From a virus: a stretch of 64,000 nucleotides of DNA. Below are positions 25,810-34,680 of the stretch, piece by piece. Within the stretch, counting starts at the first letter, position 1, and every line of letters begins with the position of its first letter. A model generated the notes under the pieces. The model was not told the origin of the DNA. It saw nothing but the letters and a program-made list of their open reading frames with translations, and searched no databases. The DNA lies in the IMG/VR virus record IMGVR_UViG_3300021090_000010, positions 57,043 to 121,042 of that record. One strand, given 5' to 3'. The position numbers and the translations under genes are program-made.

Positions 25810-27177
25810 ATGGCGGTTGAAGCGTCTTTCGATCAGTACGGCACAGGGTTTCAGGAAAAAATCGTCGTTGCATTGCTGACAGACAAACAATGGGCAGAAC
25901 AGACGCTCGAGGTTATGAAGCCTGAGTATTTCTCGCTCAAGTATCTTCAGTATCTCAGCGACCGTTACTTCTCCTACGCTAAGAAGTATCGAACGTTTCC
26001 TTCGTTAGAAATTCTGATCACTATCGTCAAGGACGAACTGAAAGCTACGGCTGACATCGCTCTCAAAACGCAGGTTATCGATTTCGTCCGTCGCATCAAG
26101 GCAGAGGATTACCTCGAGGATCTTCCGTACGTAAAGGATAAGACCCTCGATTTCTGCAAGCGGCAGGCTCTCAAGGGTGCGTTAGAGGAAGCGATTGACC
26201 TCATCCAGAAGGAAAAGTACGAGTCCATCGTGGATGTCGTCAAAAATGCTGTCCTTGCGGGATCAGAAGCTTCCCTGGGACACGATTTTTTCAATGACCT
26301 CGAACAACGCTTCGTCGATCTGAAACGCAATTGCGTTCCGACCGGTCTACCCCAACTTGACAAGAAAGGGATTTTGAACGGCGGGTTGGCGGCTGGTGAA
26401 CTCTGCGTGGTCGCCGCTGCCTCTGGAGTGGGAAAGAGCCACTTCCTTACGATGTTGGGGGCGAACGCTCTAAAAGCGGGGAAAAACGTTCTTCACTACA
26501 CTTTCGAGTTGACAGCAGAACAAACGGGCCTTCGTTACGATTCTAATCTCTGTGCTATCGATTCTAACGATCTCATTGAGAATAAGAACGTCGTTATAGA
26601 AATGTACAAGGGAATGCCCATGGGGCGTCTCTTTATCAAGTACTACCCTACGAACACCGCGACAGTTCACACATTAAAAGCTCACGTCGAGAAACTTGCT
26701 TTGAAAGGTTTCCGTCCGGATCTGATACTTGTAGACTATGCCGATATCATGCGCTCGACTCGGCAGTACGATTCTCTCCGCCACGAGCTTACTTTGATCT
26801 ATCGGGAGCTACGGGGACTTGCAGGAGAATTGAATCTTCCGATCGCAACGGCAAGCCAGGTCAATCGTGAAGGAGCCGAAGCTGAAGTTGTTGACGTTAC
26901 TCAGATGTCCGAAGCTTTCGGGAAGGTATTTATCGCTGACGTGGTGCTAACGATCTCTCGCAGAGCAATGGAAAAGGCTTCTGGATGGGGACGACTCTTT
27001 ATGGCAAAAAATCGATTCGGGCGGGACGGTCTTGTGTACAATACCAAGATCAATACTGCGCGCAGCACGTTTGAAATAGTGGGTGATAGTTCTACTCCGG
27101 AGGCGGCAGGCGCCGAGGATAAGGATGACATGCACAAGGCGTTGTTGGAAAAGTGGAAGAAATTCCAAGCATCGTGA
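25810..27177 (+). CDS. DnaB-like replicative helicase (T4 gp41 type)
   Basis: 455 residues, similar to T4 gp41 (475). The N-terminal domain is helical (residues 1-175). The RecA-fold core starts at TGLPQLDKKGILNGGLAAGE with Walker A AAASGVGKSHFL (about 195-206), Walker B DLILVDYADIM and the H4-type IATASQVNREG. The DnaB hexamer unwinds the fork ahead of the polymerase. No primase was found in this window. The C-terminal tail is acidic. Confidence 0.92.
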   Translation: MAVEASFDQYGTGFQEKIVVALLTDKQWAEQTLEVMKPEYFSLKYLQYLSDRYFSYAKKYRTFPSLEILITIVKDELKATADIALKTQVIDFVRRIKAEDYLEDLPYVKDKTLDFCKRQALKGALEEAIDLIQKEKYESIVDVVKNAVLAGSEASLGHDFFNDLEQRFVDLKRNCVPTGLPQLDKKGILNGGLAAGELCVVAAASGVGKSHFLTMLGANALKAGKNVLHYTFELTAEQTGLRYDSNLCAIDSNDLIENKNVVIEMYKGMPMGRLFIKYYPTNTATVHTLKAHVEKLALKGFRPDLILVDYADIMRSTRQYDSLRHELTLIYRELRGLAGELNLPIATASQVNREGAEAEVVDVTQMSEAFGKVFIADVVLTISRRAMEKASGWGRLFMAKNRFGRDGLVYNTKINTARSTFEIVGDSSTPEAAGAEDKDDMHKALLEKWKKFQAS

Positions 27178-27222
27178 TAACTTACGCCTAGTTTGCATAT
27201 TCGATCTGTAATGGGAGTCGAG

Positions 27223-29757
27223 ATGGCCGTGTTTTCTCTTGAGCAAGTCCGTAAATCTACGCTTGAATACTTTGATGGTGACGAAATTGCTACGGACGTT
27301 TGGATAGGGAAATATGCGCTTCGTAATTCGAAGGGAGAACTTCTTGAGAAGTCTCCCGATTCGATGCATCATCGTCTCGCAAAAGAATTCGCACGAATCG
27401 AGTCCAAGTACCCGGGAGGAATGACCGTAGAGGAAATCTATTCTCTTCTCAAGGATTTCAAGTACGTTGTTCCACAAGGTAGCCCGATGTCGGCTATCGG
27501 CAATCCGTACAAATTCCAGAGTCTCTCCAATTGCTTCGTTGTAGAAAGTCCGGCCGACTCGTACGCTTCTATTTTAAGAGCAGACCAAGAGATCGCTCAG
27601 ATTCAAAAACGTCGAGGAGGCGTCGGTGCGGACATCTCGAACATTCGTCCGAGAGGAGTCGAAGTTGCTAACGCTGCTGGTACTTCTGACGGTGTTGGAA
27701 TTTTCATGGAGAGATTCAGCAATACAACCGAAGAGGTCGCCCAAGGTGGCCGCCGCGGCGCGTTGATGTTGACTATTCATTGCGCTCATCCTGATATCGA
27801 AAGATTCATTACGATCAAGTTAGACGGCAGCAAGGTTCAGGGCGCGAATGTTTCTGTTCGTGTGACCGACGAATTCATGAAGGCCGTTACAGATGATACA
27901 GACTTCACCCTACGTTGGCCCGTAGAGGCCTCGATCGCAGACGCTAAAGTTACCAAGGTCGTTAGGGCGAAAGAACTCTGGAAGAAAATGATAGACTCCG
28001 TTTGGGGAGTTGCCGGAGAGGGTGGAGAACCTGGAATTCTTTTTTGGGATAGGATCACTAACGACGGTCCTGCAGACATCTATGCTGATCAGGGATTCAA
28101 GACGATATGCACAAATCCTTGCGGAGAGCTTCCGTTGTGCGCGTACGACAGTTGCCGATTGCTCGTCCTCAATCTGCTGTCGTACGTTTCTGATCCCTTC
28201 GGGCTCTCAGCTAGTTTCGACTTTAAGCTCTTTTCTGAGCACACACAAAAAGCACAGAGGCTCATGGATGATATCATCGACCTCGAGCTCGAAGCAATTG
28301 ACAGGATCATTCAAAAGGTCAAGTCCGATCCAGAATCGGCCGAAGAAAAAGAAACTGAATACAAACTCTGGGTGAAGATTCGGGAAAAGTGCGTGAACGG
28401 TCGTAGGACGGGAACGGGAATCACGGCCCTGGGAGATGCTGTCGCTGCATTGGGGATGATGTACTCGGGTCCGGAGTCGATCGAATTTGTAGAGCAGATC
28501 TACAAGGCGTTGGCGGTTGCATGTCATGCTTCCAGTGTGAATCTCGCCAAAGAACGTGGCGCATTCCCAGTTTGGATTCCGGGTGCGCATCACGGACACG
28601 TTTTTATGCAGCGACTTATTGATGCCTCATCGGATGAAACTAATGCCGACTTCGAGAAGTTCGGGCGTCGAAACATCGCTCTCACAACGACCGCCCCTGC
28701 TGGTAGCTTGTCGATTTTGACTAGAACGACTTCGGGAATTGAACCAGCTTACAAGCTCGTGTACTCCCGCCGCAGAAAAGTTTCGCAGTCCGAAATAGAT
28801 TCTGGTACGATTGCCGACGAAACAGATTCGGCGGGGATCAATTGGAAAAAGTACAACATTTACCATGGTGCCTTCCAGATCTGGATGGACAAGACTGGAA
28901 AAACGAAGGTCGAAGAATCTCCCTACTTGGGAGCGACCGCTAACGAGATAGACTGGGTCGCGAGCGTCGACTTGCAAGCCGCAGCTCAAAAGTGGGTCGA
29001 ACACAGCATTTCGAAGACTTGCAATCTTCCCGAAACTGTTCCTGTAGACACTCTTTCTGATGTGTATTTGAGAGCGTGGAGATCGGGATGCAAGGGTCTC
29101 ACGGCATTCCGAGAGAATTCTCGTAAGGGTGTTCTTGCTGCTATCGAAGAAAAGAAATCGGCTACTGGGCAACCGGAGCAGATCGTCGAATCTCATGCTC
29201 CCAAACGCCCGAAGGAACTGTCGTGCGAGATCCATCGTGCGAAGGTTCACGGAGAAGATTGGACGATCATCGTTGGATTGTTCGAGGGCCGCCCATTCGA
29301 AGTTTTTGGCGGCCTCTCGAAGTACATCGAAATTCCAAAGAAGCGCAAGCACGGAAGACTAATCAAGAATGGGAAAGTGAACGGTATTTCTACATACAAC
29401 ATCGCTATTCCTATCGGAGACGACGATGAAATTCTCATCAAGGACGTCGTATCGACATTCGATAATCCGACCTTTGGATCCTTCACACGCATGATTTCTC
29501 TGTCGCTCCGTCATGGGATTCCTGTTTCCTACGTCGTCGAGCAACTTCAAAAGCAGGAGAGCGATGACATGCAATCATTCTCAAGAGTCATCGCCCGCGT
29601 TCTGAAGCAGTACATCGTAGATGGAACGAAGTCGACGAATCAAAAGACATGCCCAGGGTGCGGCGGGCTGACCTTGATATACCAACAAGGGTGCATGCAA
29701 TGCCTTGGTGGAACTAATCCCGACGGCACGAGCTGCACTTGGAGCAAGTGCGGATGA
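27223..29757 (+). CDS. nrdJ: Class II (B12-dependent) ribonucleotide reductase
   Basis: 844 residues. ATG 27223 was chosen for the GGGAG at 27212-27216; upstream ATG 27211 is in frame. Active-site features are SNCFVVESP, RRGGVGADISNIRP, NPCGELPLC with the SCRLLVLNLL continuation, and TTAPAGSLSILTRTTSG. A TSCPD-like domain (KELSCEIHRAKVHGEDW) lies near residue 665. The C-terminal zinc ribbon is C-P-G-C with C-M-Q-C and a final Cys. The enzyme makes dNTPs from NTPs using adenosylcobalamin, so it is oxygen-independent but needs host B12. No class I small subunit is present. Confidence 0.94.
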   Translation: MAVFSLEQVRKSTLEYFDGDEIATDVWIGKYALRNSKGELLEKSPDSMHHRLAKEFARIESKYPGGMTVEEIYSLLKDFKYVVPQGSPMSAIGNPYKFQSLSNCFVVESPADSYASILRADQEIAQIQKRRGGVGADISNIRPRGVEVANAAGTSDGVGIFMERFSNTTEEVAQGGRRGALMLTIHCAHPDIERFITIKLDGSKVQGANVSVRVTDEFMKAVTDDTDFTLRWPVEASIADAKVTKVVRAKELWKKMIDSVWGVAGEGGEPGILFWDRITNDGPADIYADQGFKTICTNPCGELPLCAYDSCRLLVLNLLSYVSDPFGLSASFDFKLFSEHTQKAQRLMDDIIDLELEAIDRIIQKVKSDPESAEEKETEYKLWVKIREKCVNGRRTGTGITALGDAVAALGMMYSGPESIEFVEQIYKALAVACHASSVNLAKERGAFPVWIPGAHHGHVFMQRLIDASSDETNADFEKFGRRNIALTTTAPAGSLSILTRTTSGIEPAYKLVYSRRRKVSQSEIDSGTIADETDSAGINWKKYNIYHGAFQIWMDKTGKTKVEESPYLGATANEIDWVASVDLQAAAQKWVEHSISKTCNLPETVPVDTLSDVYLRAWRSGCKGLTAFRENSRKGVLAAIEEKKSATGQPEQIVESHAPKRPKELSCEIHRAKVHGEDWTIIVGLFEGRPFEVFGGLSKYIEIPKKRKHGRLIKNGKVNGISTYNIAIPIGDDDEILIKDVVSTFDNPTFGSFTRMISLSLRHGIPVSYVVEQLQKQESDDMQSFSRVIARVLKQYIVDGTKSTNQKTCPGCGGLTLIYQQGCMQCLGGTNPDGTSCTWSKCG

Positions 29758-29963
29758 CAAAAATCGAAAGAGAAACCCTAAAAGCTCTTCGTCATTTCGT
29801 CCACAAGATCATGAGCGAAACGATTCTCCCGCCTCTATACGAACAGGGATTCATCTCTCAAGAGTACACCGTAGACGTGAGAATTAATCTGAAACCAAAC
29901 AGCGCAGAAGCAGCTCTGAAGAGAATGGAGCTACCAGCCGAAACCGGAACAGAAGACAAATGA
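29754..29963 (+). CDS. Unknown small protein between nrdJ and thyX
   Basis: 69 residues from an ATG overlapping the nrdJ stop. Helical N-terminus (RETLKALRHFVHKIMSETIL), then a strand YTVDVRINLKP. No Cys. Coupled on both sides, so probably co-expressed with the dNTP genes; function not recognised. Confidence 0.7.
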   Translation: MTKIERETLKALRHFVHKIMSETILPPLYEQGFISQEYTVDVRINLKPNSAEAALKRMELPAETGTEDK

Positions 29964-30613
29964 ATGACAACCTCGTCGAGTTGATTGGTACCTACGGTGG
30001 AGACGAAACCCATGCCTTGTCAGCATGGACCAGCACGTCAAGAGATCTGACTGACGATAAAAGATGTCGCATCAAGGGTCTTCTTACGATGCTCGCTTCG
30101 AATGCCCATGAAACGCCGTTCGAAAAATCGAGCATCCATTTTCTCGTCACAACGGACGTTGCAACCCATATTCACTTGATCAAGCACCGGGTGGGTGTGT
30201 CTGTGAACGCGGAATCTGCTCGGTACAAAGAACTCAAGGACGACAAATTCTACGTTCCCGTGGATTGGGACGGAGCCGAGCAACTCCTGTACATTGAGCA
30301 CATGGAGGGTTGTCTCAAGAAGTACCACGATGCGATCGAACGTCTCGTCGCCAAAGGGATGAACAGAAAGAGAGCCAAAGAATCTGCTCGTCTCTACATT
30401 CCGTACGGAAACCAACTGACGGCGGACGTCATGTTCAACTTTCGGAGCTTCGTTCATTTTCTTCGCCTGCGATATTCGAAACATGCTCAGTTAGAAGTCA
30501 GAAATTTGGCTCGTAAGATGCTTCAGCAAGTGTCGGAGTTACAGAACTTCTCCATGTCTTTGGAGGCCTTCGGGCTTACTATAGATGGTAGAATCAGAGA
30601 GCCATTTGAATGA
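29960..30613 (+). CDS. thyX: Flavin-dependent thymidylate synthase
   Basis: 217 residues. The ThyX signature is present as IKHRVGVSVNAESARYKEL (RHRxxSxNxxSxRY with Lys for the first Arg). ETPFEKSSIHFLV lies upstream, and FRSFVHFLRLR near the C-terminus is the usual FAD/dUMP region. It methylates dUMP to dTMP using FAD and NADPH. The window also codes a ThyA-family enzyme at 57.8 kb, so the two probably have different products. Confidence 0.96.
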   Translation: MNDNLVELIGTYGGDETHALSAWTSTSRDLTDDKRCRIKGLLTMLASNAHETPFEKSSIHFLVTTDVATHIHLIKHRVGVSVNAESARYKELKDDKFYVPVDWDGAEQLLYIEHMEGCLKKYHDAIERLVAKGMNRKRAKESARLYIPYGNQLTADVMFNFRSFVHFLRLRYSKHAQLEVRNLARKMLQQVSELQNFSMSLEAFGLTIDGRIREPFE

Positions 30614-30786
30614 ACACAGTTGAAAAACTTCTTTTGGAATTTGTCAAAAAATTAGACGATAAACAACTAGTTGACGAGTACGAGTTTCATCTGACCTGCG
30701 AGAGTTCGTCAGCAAACGACACAATGTCCAGATTTCTCATCGAAGAAGCGATCGTTCGAGGAATAGATCTTGGAATTCAAAAATGA
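30610..30786 (+). CDS. Unknown 58-residue helical protein
   Basis: From an ATG overlapping the thyX stop to a TGA overlapping the next ATG. Helical and acidic (VEKLLLEFVKKLDDKQLVDEYEF). No domain recognised. The exact double overlap supports it as a real gene. Confidence 0.6.
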   Translation: MNTVEKLLLEFVKKLDDKQLVDEYEFHLTCESSSANDTMSRFLIEEAIVRGIDLGIQK

Positions 30787-31367
30787 AAATTTGTTGCCTT
30801 GTTAGTCTCGAAGGATGCGATTCTGCGGGAAAAACAACCCACGCCAAACGACTTCTCAAATATCTTGAAGACTCGGGATTTCGGGCGTGTTACATCAAGA
30901 GTCCCGACATGGAATCTGTTTTCTACGCTGACATCTATCGGACTCTAGAAAGCGGTTGGGCTCTGGAGCACCCTATGCTCTTTCAGGTGATGCAGTTCAT
31001 CAACAAGATGCATTTCCAGTACGGCCGCCTTGCTAAACTCAAGCGTGAAATGGATGTCATCATCATGGACCGATGGGACCTGTCGATGCAAGCGTACGGT
31101 CTTGCTACAGGTGTACCTTCCTCTGTCATCAGAATCATGTCCAAGATGCTTGTGAAGCCGGACCAGGTATTCCTGTTATCAGGAAATCCAACGCTCAGAG
31201 AGGTTCCTCGTGACATCTATGAGAAGGACGATTCCTTGCAAAAAACAGTGGCTGCGTTTTACAATTCACGGACCTGGAGGAATCAATATACGGAAGTCAC
31301 CGACATCTACGTCGCAGACAATCCGGATGATACCTTCAGAGAAATCCTCCGAGAGTTTAGGTTCTAA
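30783..31367 (+). CDS. tmk: Thymidylate kinase
   Basis: 194 residues. P-loop SLEGCDSAGKTTHAKRL (about 8-24), the DR-x motif IIMDRWDLSMQAYG, and the LID/product side QVFLLSGNPTLREVPRD. It phosphorylates dTMP to dTDP, following ThyX and Tdk in the pathway. The overlap with the preceding small gene suggests coupled translation. Confidence 0.85.
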   Translation: MKICCLVSLEGCDSAGKTTHAKRLLKYLEDSGFRACYIKSPDMESVFYADIYRTLESGWALEHPMLFQVMQFINKMHFQYGRLAKLKREMDVIIMDRWDLSMQAYGLATGVPSSVIRIMSKMLVKPDQVFLLSGNPTLREVPRDIYEKDDSLQKTVAAFYNSRTWRNQYTEVTDIYVADNPDDTFREILREFRF

Positions 31368-31637
31368 ATGACGACAAGAGACTACAACCAACGTACAAGT
31401 CATTTGTACGACGATCGAGATGCGGACACAATCACGTCTCTATCTACTCCCATCATCAAGACTTGCGATGAGAATGCTCCTGACTATGCGTTCTTTCTCG
31501 TTCCAACCCAGAGTCTAACCGTGCACGAAGGTGCTAATATCCCAGAGGTCAACTTGAACGTAGAGAGCTACGTGAAAATGTCAGCTCTTCCGAAAGAGCT
31601 CGTCCAATCGATTCGACAGGTCCTCCAAGGAAAATGA
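31368..31637 (+). CDS. Unknown small protein
   Basis: 89 residues; the ATG directly follows the tmk TAA. Centre DYAFFLVPTQSLTVHEGANI and a helical end (LPKELVQSIRQVLQ). No family recognised. Confidence 0.65.
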   Translation: MTTRDYNQRTSHLYDDRDADTITSLSTPIIKTCDENAPDYAFFLVPTQSLTVHEGANIPEVNLNVESYVKMSALPKELVQSIRQVLQGK

Positions 31638-31888
31638 AAATGAACAACTTAGACATGATTCTCCAGCAGATGGGCCGTGATCCCAACGTCAAGACAATCT
31701 CGCTTGAGTTCAAGCGCACCACGGCGGGTGTTCGAATGTCCTACGCACTGCGCGTTGGAGACGAGACCAAAATGGGGGTTGAGTTCGTCAACTCTAAGGA
31801 CTTCGAAGGTAAGCTCGACAAACTCGTGGAGTCCAGGGAAGTCTTGCTTGCACCGGCTATCTCTACCTGCGAAGGGCGAGACCGTTGA
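31634..31888 (+). CDS. Unknown small protein
   Basis: 84 residues from an ATG overlapping the previous stop. Alternating strands (KTISLEFKRTTAGVRMSYAL). Function unknown. The stop overlaps a TTG start. Confidence 0.65.
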   Translation: MKMNNLDMILQQMGRDPNVKTISLEFKRTTAGVRMSYALRVGDETKMGVEFVNSKDFEGKLDKLVESREVLLAPAISTCEGRDR

Positions 31889-32046
31889 CAGACAATCCTC
31901 ATTTTCGTCCCGGTCTTTCGACACCCGACCACGTTGTGTACGAGGTCGATGTCGGCGACACTCCTCCCGAAGACGTAGTGAAGTACCTTGAGACTATTCG
32001 GGACAAATTTCCGAAGATCTACCCAAACAAGAAAGAAAACAAATGA
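31885..32046 (+). CDS. Unknown 53-residue protein
   Basis: TTG start overlapping the previous stop (TTGA) and a stop overlapping the next ATG. It contains VYEVDVGDTPPEDVVKYLET then a basic end. The PPEDV-x-KYL-x-x-I pattern recurs in small proteins of large phages, but I know no function. Confidence 0.6.
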   Translation: MTDNPHFRPGLSTPDHVVYEVDVGDTPPEDVVKYLETIRDKFPKIYPNKKENK

Positions 32047-32291
32047 GCCAGGAAAAAGATTCGTACCAGTTGAGTGATAACGTCATTGCCCGCGTCGTCC
32101 AGATCCTCCAAGAGGGTATGATGTCTGGAACCGACATCACGGATCACATGAGAATGATTCGGGTCGACGTCGACGGAGAGGGAAAGCTTCAACTGACCGA
32201 TGCCTACTTGCAGCAGGTTCAGGCAGGATTCGAGAAGATCAACGCTGAAATGGCGGAGCGTATGAACTCGACGGGTGGCGACGCAGAATGA
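32043..32291 (+). CDS. Unknown small acidic protein
   Basis: 82 residues, ATG and stop both in short overlaps. Helical, Met/Gln-rich (ARVVQILQEGMMSGTD and YLQQVQAGFEKINAEM). No Cys, no recognised domain. Confidence 0.65.
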   Translation: MSQEKDSYQLSDNVIARVVQILQEGMMSGTDITDHMRMIRVDVDGEGKLQLTDAYLQQVQAGFEKINAEMAERMNSTGGDAE

Positions 32292-32767
32292 GCGATCCGG
32301 TGTGTAAGTGTAAGCACACCGAGAGCGATCACGTTGTGATGCCCGGTGCTTTTTTTGCCTGCGGGCAATGCGATTGCAAGGACTTCATGGATGCTAACGA
32401 GAAAATCGATCGCTTCGATGCGATTTGGGAACAACAGAAATCATTCATGAACTTGCTTCGAGAGAAAAGAGGATTTCCGGAATTTCCGGTCGATCTCACT
32501 TCCAAAGCAGGACAGAAGTTTCTCAAACAAATCAGTTACGAATGTGCGGACGAGCTCCACGAAGCCCGTCAACACCTTAAACAGAAGGATCATCGGGCCG
32601 CCGACGTGGGATCTGTCGATAGGGAAGAGTACATCGAAGAACTTTCAGATGCTCTACACTTCTATCTTGAGATCGTAATCGCATCCGGAATCTCTAAGGA
32701 AGAACTCTTCGCAGCGTACATGAAGAAGGGCCTTGAGAACGTGCGAAGGATCAATACGGGTTACTAA
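32288..32767 (+). CDS. All-alpha dUTPase / MazG-like protein with N-terminal zinc motif
   Basis: 159 residues. The N-terminus has C-K-C-K-H, H, then C-G-Q-C-D-C-K-D-F, a small zinc-binding motif. From about residue 78 the helical NTP-pyrophosphatase fold shows its Mg ligands as ISYECADELHEA (ExxE) and IEELSDALHFYLE (ExxD). It closes with FAAYMKKGLENVRR, as in dimeric dUTPases. It probably hydrolyses dUTP or another dNTP. The phage therefore has two unrelated dUTPase-type enzymes. Confidence 0.8.
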   Translation: MSDPVCKCKHTESDHVVMPGAFFACGQCDCKDFMDANEKIDRFDAIWEQQKSFMNLLREKRGFPEFPVDLTSKAGQKFLKQISYECADELHEARQHLKQKDHRAADVGSVDREEYIEELSDALHFYLEIVIASGISKEELFAAYMKKGLENVRRINTGY

Positions 32768-32783
32768 CATCACTCTTCACAAC

Positions 32784-33062
32784 ATGAAGCGAAAACTTCC
32801 CAAATCAGGATCCAGCATCTTGCATGATGGAGATGTGCTTCATGCTACCGAAGAAACTTCCGCCCACTTTTACTCGGCTGCTTCTGGGTCGGATGAATGG
32901 GAGTTCGTGATACCGGGAGAGACTTTCGTTGTCATCCAAACTCTTTCTAGATCAGAAATCGGAGAGTGGGGTGGGGGATGGAAGAGCGCGCTGGCAATTG
33001 CTAGCGATGGAATTGTTGTCGTTCTGAGTTGGCCCCACCAGCATAATTTTCGAATCATCTAA
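32784..33062 (+). CDS. Unknown small beta-rich protein
   Basis: 92 residues from ATG 32784; the frame is open upstream to 32733 but overlaps the previous gene. It contains WEFVIPGETFVVIQTLS and SALAIASDGIVVVLSW, suggesting a compact beta domain. No family recognised. It is followed by a 117-base AT-rich gap. Confidence 0.6.
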   Translation: MKRKLPKSGSSILHDGDVLHATEETSAHFYSAASGSDEWEFVIPGETFVVIQTLSRSEIGEWGGGWKSALAIASDGIVVVLSWPHQHNFRII

Positions 33063-33179
33063 ATCTTTATCTCTTGCAAATCGAGGAACGAGTGTTTTCA
33101 CTACGTTCCATTTTTTTGCAAATTTGATCACTTTATAGTACCATATAATAAGGATTTCTATAACTTGGAGGCTTTGACA
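33063..33179 (+). promoter_or_regulatory. AT-rich intergenic region with TATAAT box
   Basis: This 117-base gap is much richer in A/T than the surrounding genes and holds TATAAT at 33144-33149. TTGATC lies 14 bases upstream, closer than the usual 17. A GGAGG at about 33166-33170 precedes the TTG of a 27-residue reading frame. A promoter for the nucleotidase unit is plausible. Confidence 0.4.
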
Positions 33180-33263
33180 TTGTTCGATAAAACCCAGATT
33201 TTGAAGTTGGCGTATTCGACGAAATTGCAGCTTGTAGGTTCTACGGAAGAAGATCAATTCTAA
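33180..33263 (+). CDS. 27-residue leader-like reading frame
   Basis: A TTG nine bases after GGAGG opens a frame coding MFDKTQILKLAYSTKLQLVG and seven more residues, ending at TAA in a TAATG overlap with the nucleotidase. The good ribosome site and exact overlap suggest it is translated, perhaps to deliver ribosomes to the next gene. Confidence 0.45.
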   Translation: MFDKTQILKLAYSTKLQLVGSTEEDQF

Positions 33264-33838
33264 TGAAGAAAATACCTGTAGTTCTGCTCGATTGCGACGG
33301 TGTTCTCGCCGACTTTACGACTGAAGCGTTGGGACTCATCGAAAGAGAGACAGGTAAACGATACACCCCAGAAGAGATCCCTCATTGGGAGGTGTTCGAA
33401 TCTTTGGGTCATCCTGAAATGTGGGTCAAATTTGGAGAACTTGCCAGCCAGGTAGATTATTGCGCGAGCATGAAACCCTATCCTGAAGCTCTAGTAGCCG
33501 TGAAAAAGTTCCGAGAAACTTGCGAAGTTCTCATTGTTACAGCACCTGTCGATGCTCGTCCGTGGATGTACGAACGGGCTCATTGGATCGAAGATCATTT
33601 CGGTATCTCACGCAAGAAGGTGATCTTCGCTCATGAAAAACAGCAGGTTCAAGGTGACATGTTCGTGGACGACAAACCTGCAAACGTGCTTGTTTGGGCC
33701 GCCGCCAACCCGGACGGAATTGCGGTATTATGGGATCACCCGTACAATCGGGTAGCTATTCTTCCCAAAGGAGTCGTCAGAACCTCTGATTGGAACGTGC
33801 TACACTCACTTTTAAGCAAAAGGGTCAATGAAGACTAA
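33263..33838 (+). CDS. HAD-family 5'(3')-deoxyribonucleotidase-like phosphatase
   Basis: 191 residues. HAD motif I is VVLLDCDGVLADFT (D9, D11). Motif II is VLIVTAPVDARPWM (Thr). A Lys lies in SRKKVIFAHEK, and motif IV is GDMFVDDKPANV. The layout and size match bacterial and phage NT5C-like nucleotidases that dephosphorylate (d)NMPs and help balance dNTP pools. Confidence 0.85.
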   Translation: MKKIPVVLLDCDGVLADFTTEALGLIERETGKRYTPEEIPHWEVFESLGHPEMWVKFGELASQVDYCASMKPYPEALVAVKKFRETCEVLIVTAPVDARPWMYERAHWIEDHFGISRKKVIFAHEKQQVQGDMFVDDKPANVLVWAAANPDGIAVLWDHPYNRVAILPKGVVRTSDWNVLHSLLSKRVNED

Positions 33839-33867
33839 TTTTTTGGTACTCATGATTACTTATCTTT

Positions 33868-34680
33868 GTGTATATTTCTACGATTTCGATCTCGAATAAT
33901 CGACCACCCGAATCGAAAGGTCCAAAATTTCATCGTGTATTAGAGTTACAATGCGATGAATGTAGATTGTTGTTTCACCGGAGGTTCATGAAGAAGAAAG
34001 TGAATGAACAACATCATTTTTGTTCAACTACGTGCGTTACACGTTCACAAATTAGTGGTCTTCTTCATTTGAAGAAAGAACAAACATTTCTTCAAAATTA
34101 CGGTGTAATTCATCCGTTGAAAGATCAAAAAATTCGACAAAAAATCGTCGACAAATCGCCGCAGTCGCAACTTAAAAAGAAAGAAACAACTCTGCGAAAT
34201 TATGGCGTAGAACATACATTTCAATCTGAAATAGTCAAGGGAAAAAGACGAACCACTTGCCAAGCAAGATTTGGTGTTAGTGAACCGTTGCAATGTCCTG
34301 CAATTTGGAAGAAAGGCCATGAAACAAGAAAACTTTTTGGAGGATACAAAAAATCTTCCCATGAAGATGCTATGTTCGATGAATTAGTTGAAATATTTGA
34401 CGATGTTCATCGGCACGTGGTAGTCAATTCAAATTGGCCGATCGATTTTTACATTCCCGAAATTGACACATTCGTTCAATATGACGGCGCATATTGGCAC
34501 GGTTTAGATCGTCCTCTAGATGAAATCAAACAGGGCAAAACAAGCCGAGACATTGGAATCCATCAGAAATGGATTTTTGATCGTTATCAAGAAGAATGGT
34601 TCACGCAAAAAGGGTTAAAGTTGATCAGAATTACAGAATTTGTTTTCAAGGATGGAACATGGCGAAATTTGTTTGGATGA
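33868..34680 (+). CDS. Homing endonuclease with three YGV repeats
   Basis: 270 residues from a GTG preceded by TTACTTATCTTT. N-terminal zinc ribbon: LQCDECRLLF with HHFCSTTCV. Three repeats follow, each with NYGV or RFGV then (I/E)HP-type residues: FLQNYGVIHPLKD, LRNYGVEHTFQSE and ARFGVSEPLQCP. The C-terminal nuclease has WPIDFYIPEIDTFVQYDGAYW then HGLDRP, a Vsr/PD-(D/E)XK-like core. GC is 18/60 at 34081-34140 by hand count. It overlaps the phosphoesterase start by 22 bases. Paralogues lie at 52600 and 56811. Confidence 0.85.
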   Translation: MYISTISISNNRPPESKGPKFHRVLELQCDECRLLFHRRFMKKKVNEQHHFCSTTCVTRSQISGLLHLKKEQTFLQNYGVIHPLKDQKIRQKIVDKSPQSQLKKKETTLRNYGVEHTFQSEIVKGKRRTTCQARFGVSEPLQCPAIWKKGHETRKLFGGYKKSSHEDAMFDELVEIFDDVHRHVVVNSNWPIDFYIPEIDTFVQYDGAYWHGLDRPLDEIKQGKTSRDIGIHQKWIFDRYQEEWFTQKGLKLIRITEFVFKDGTWRNLFG

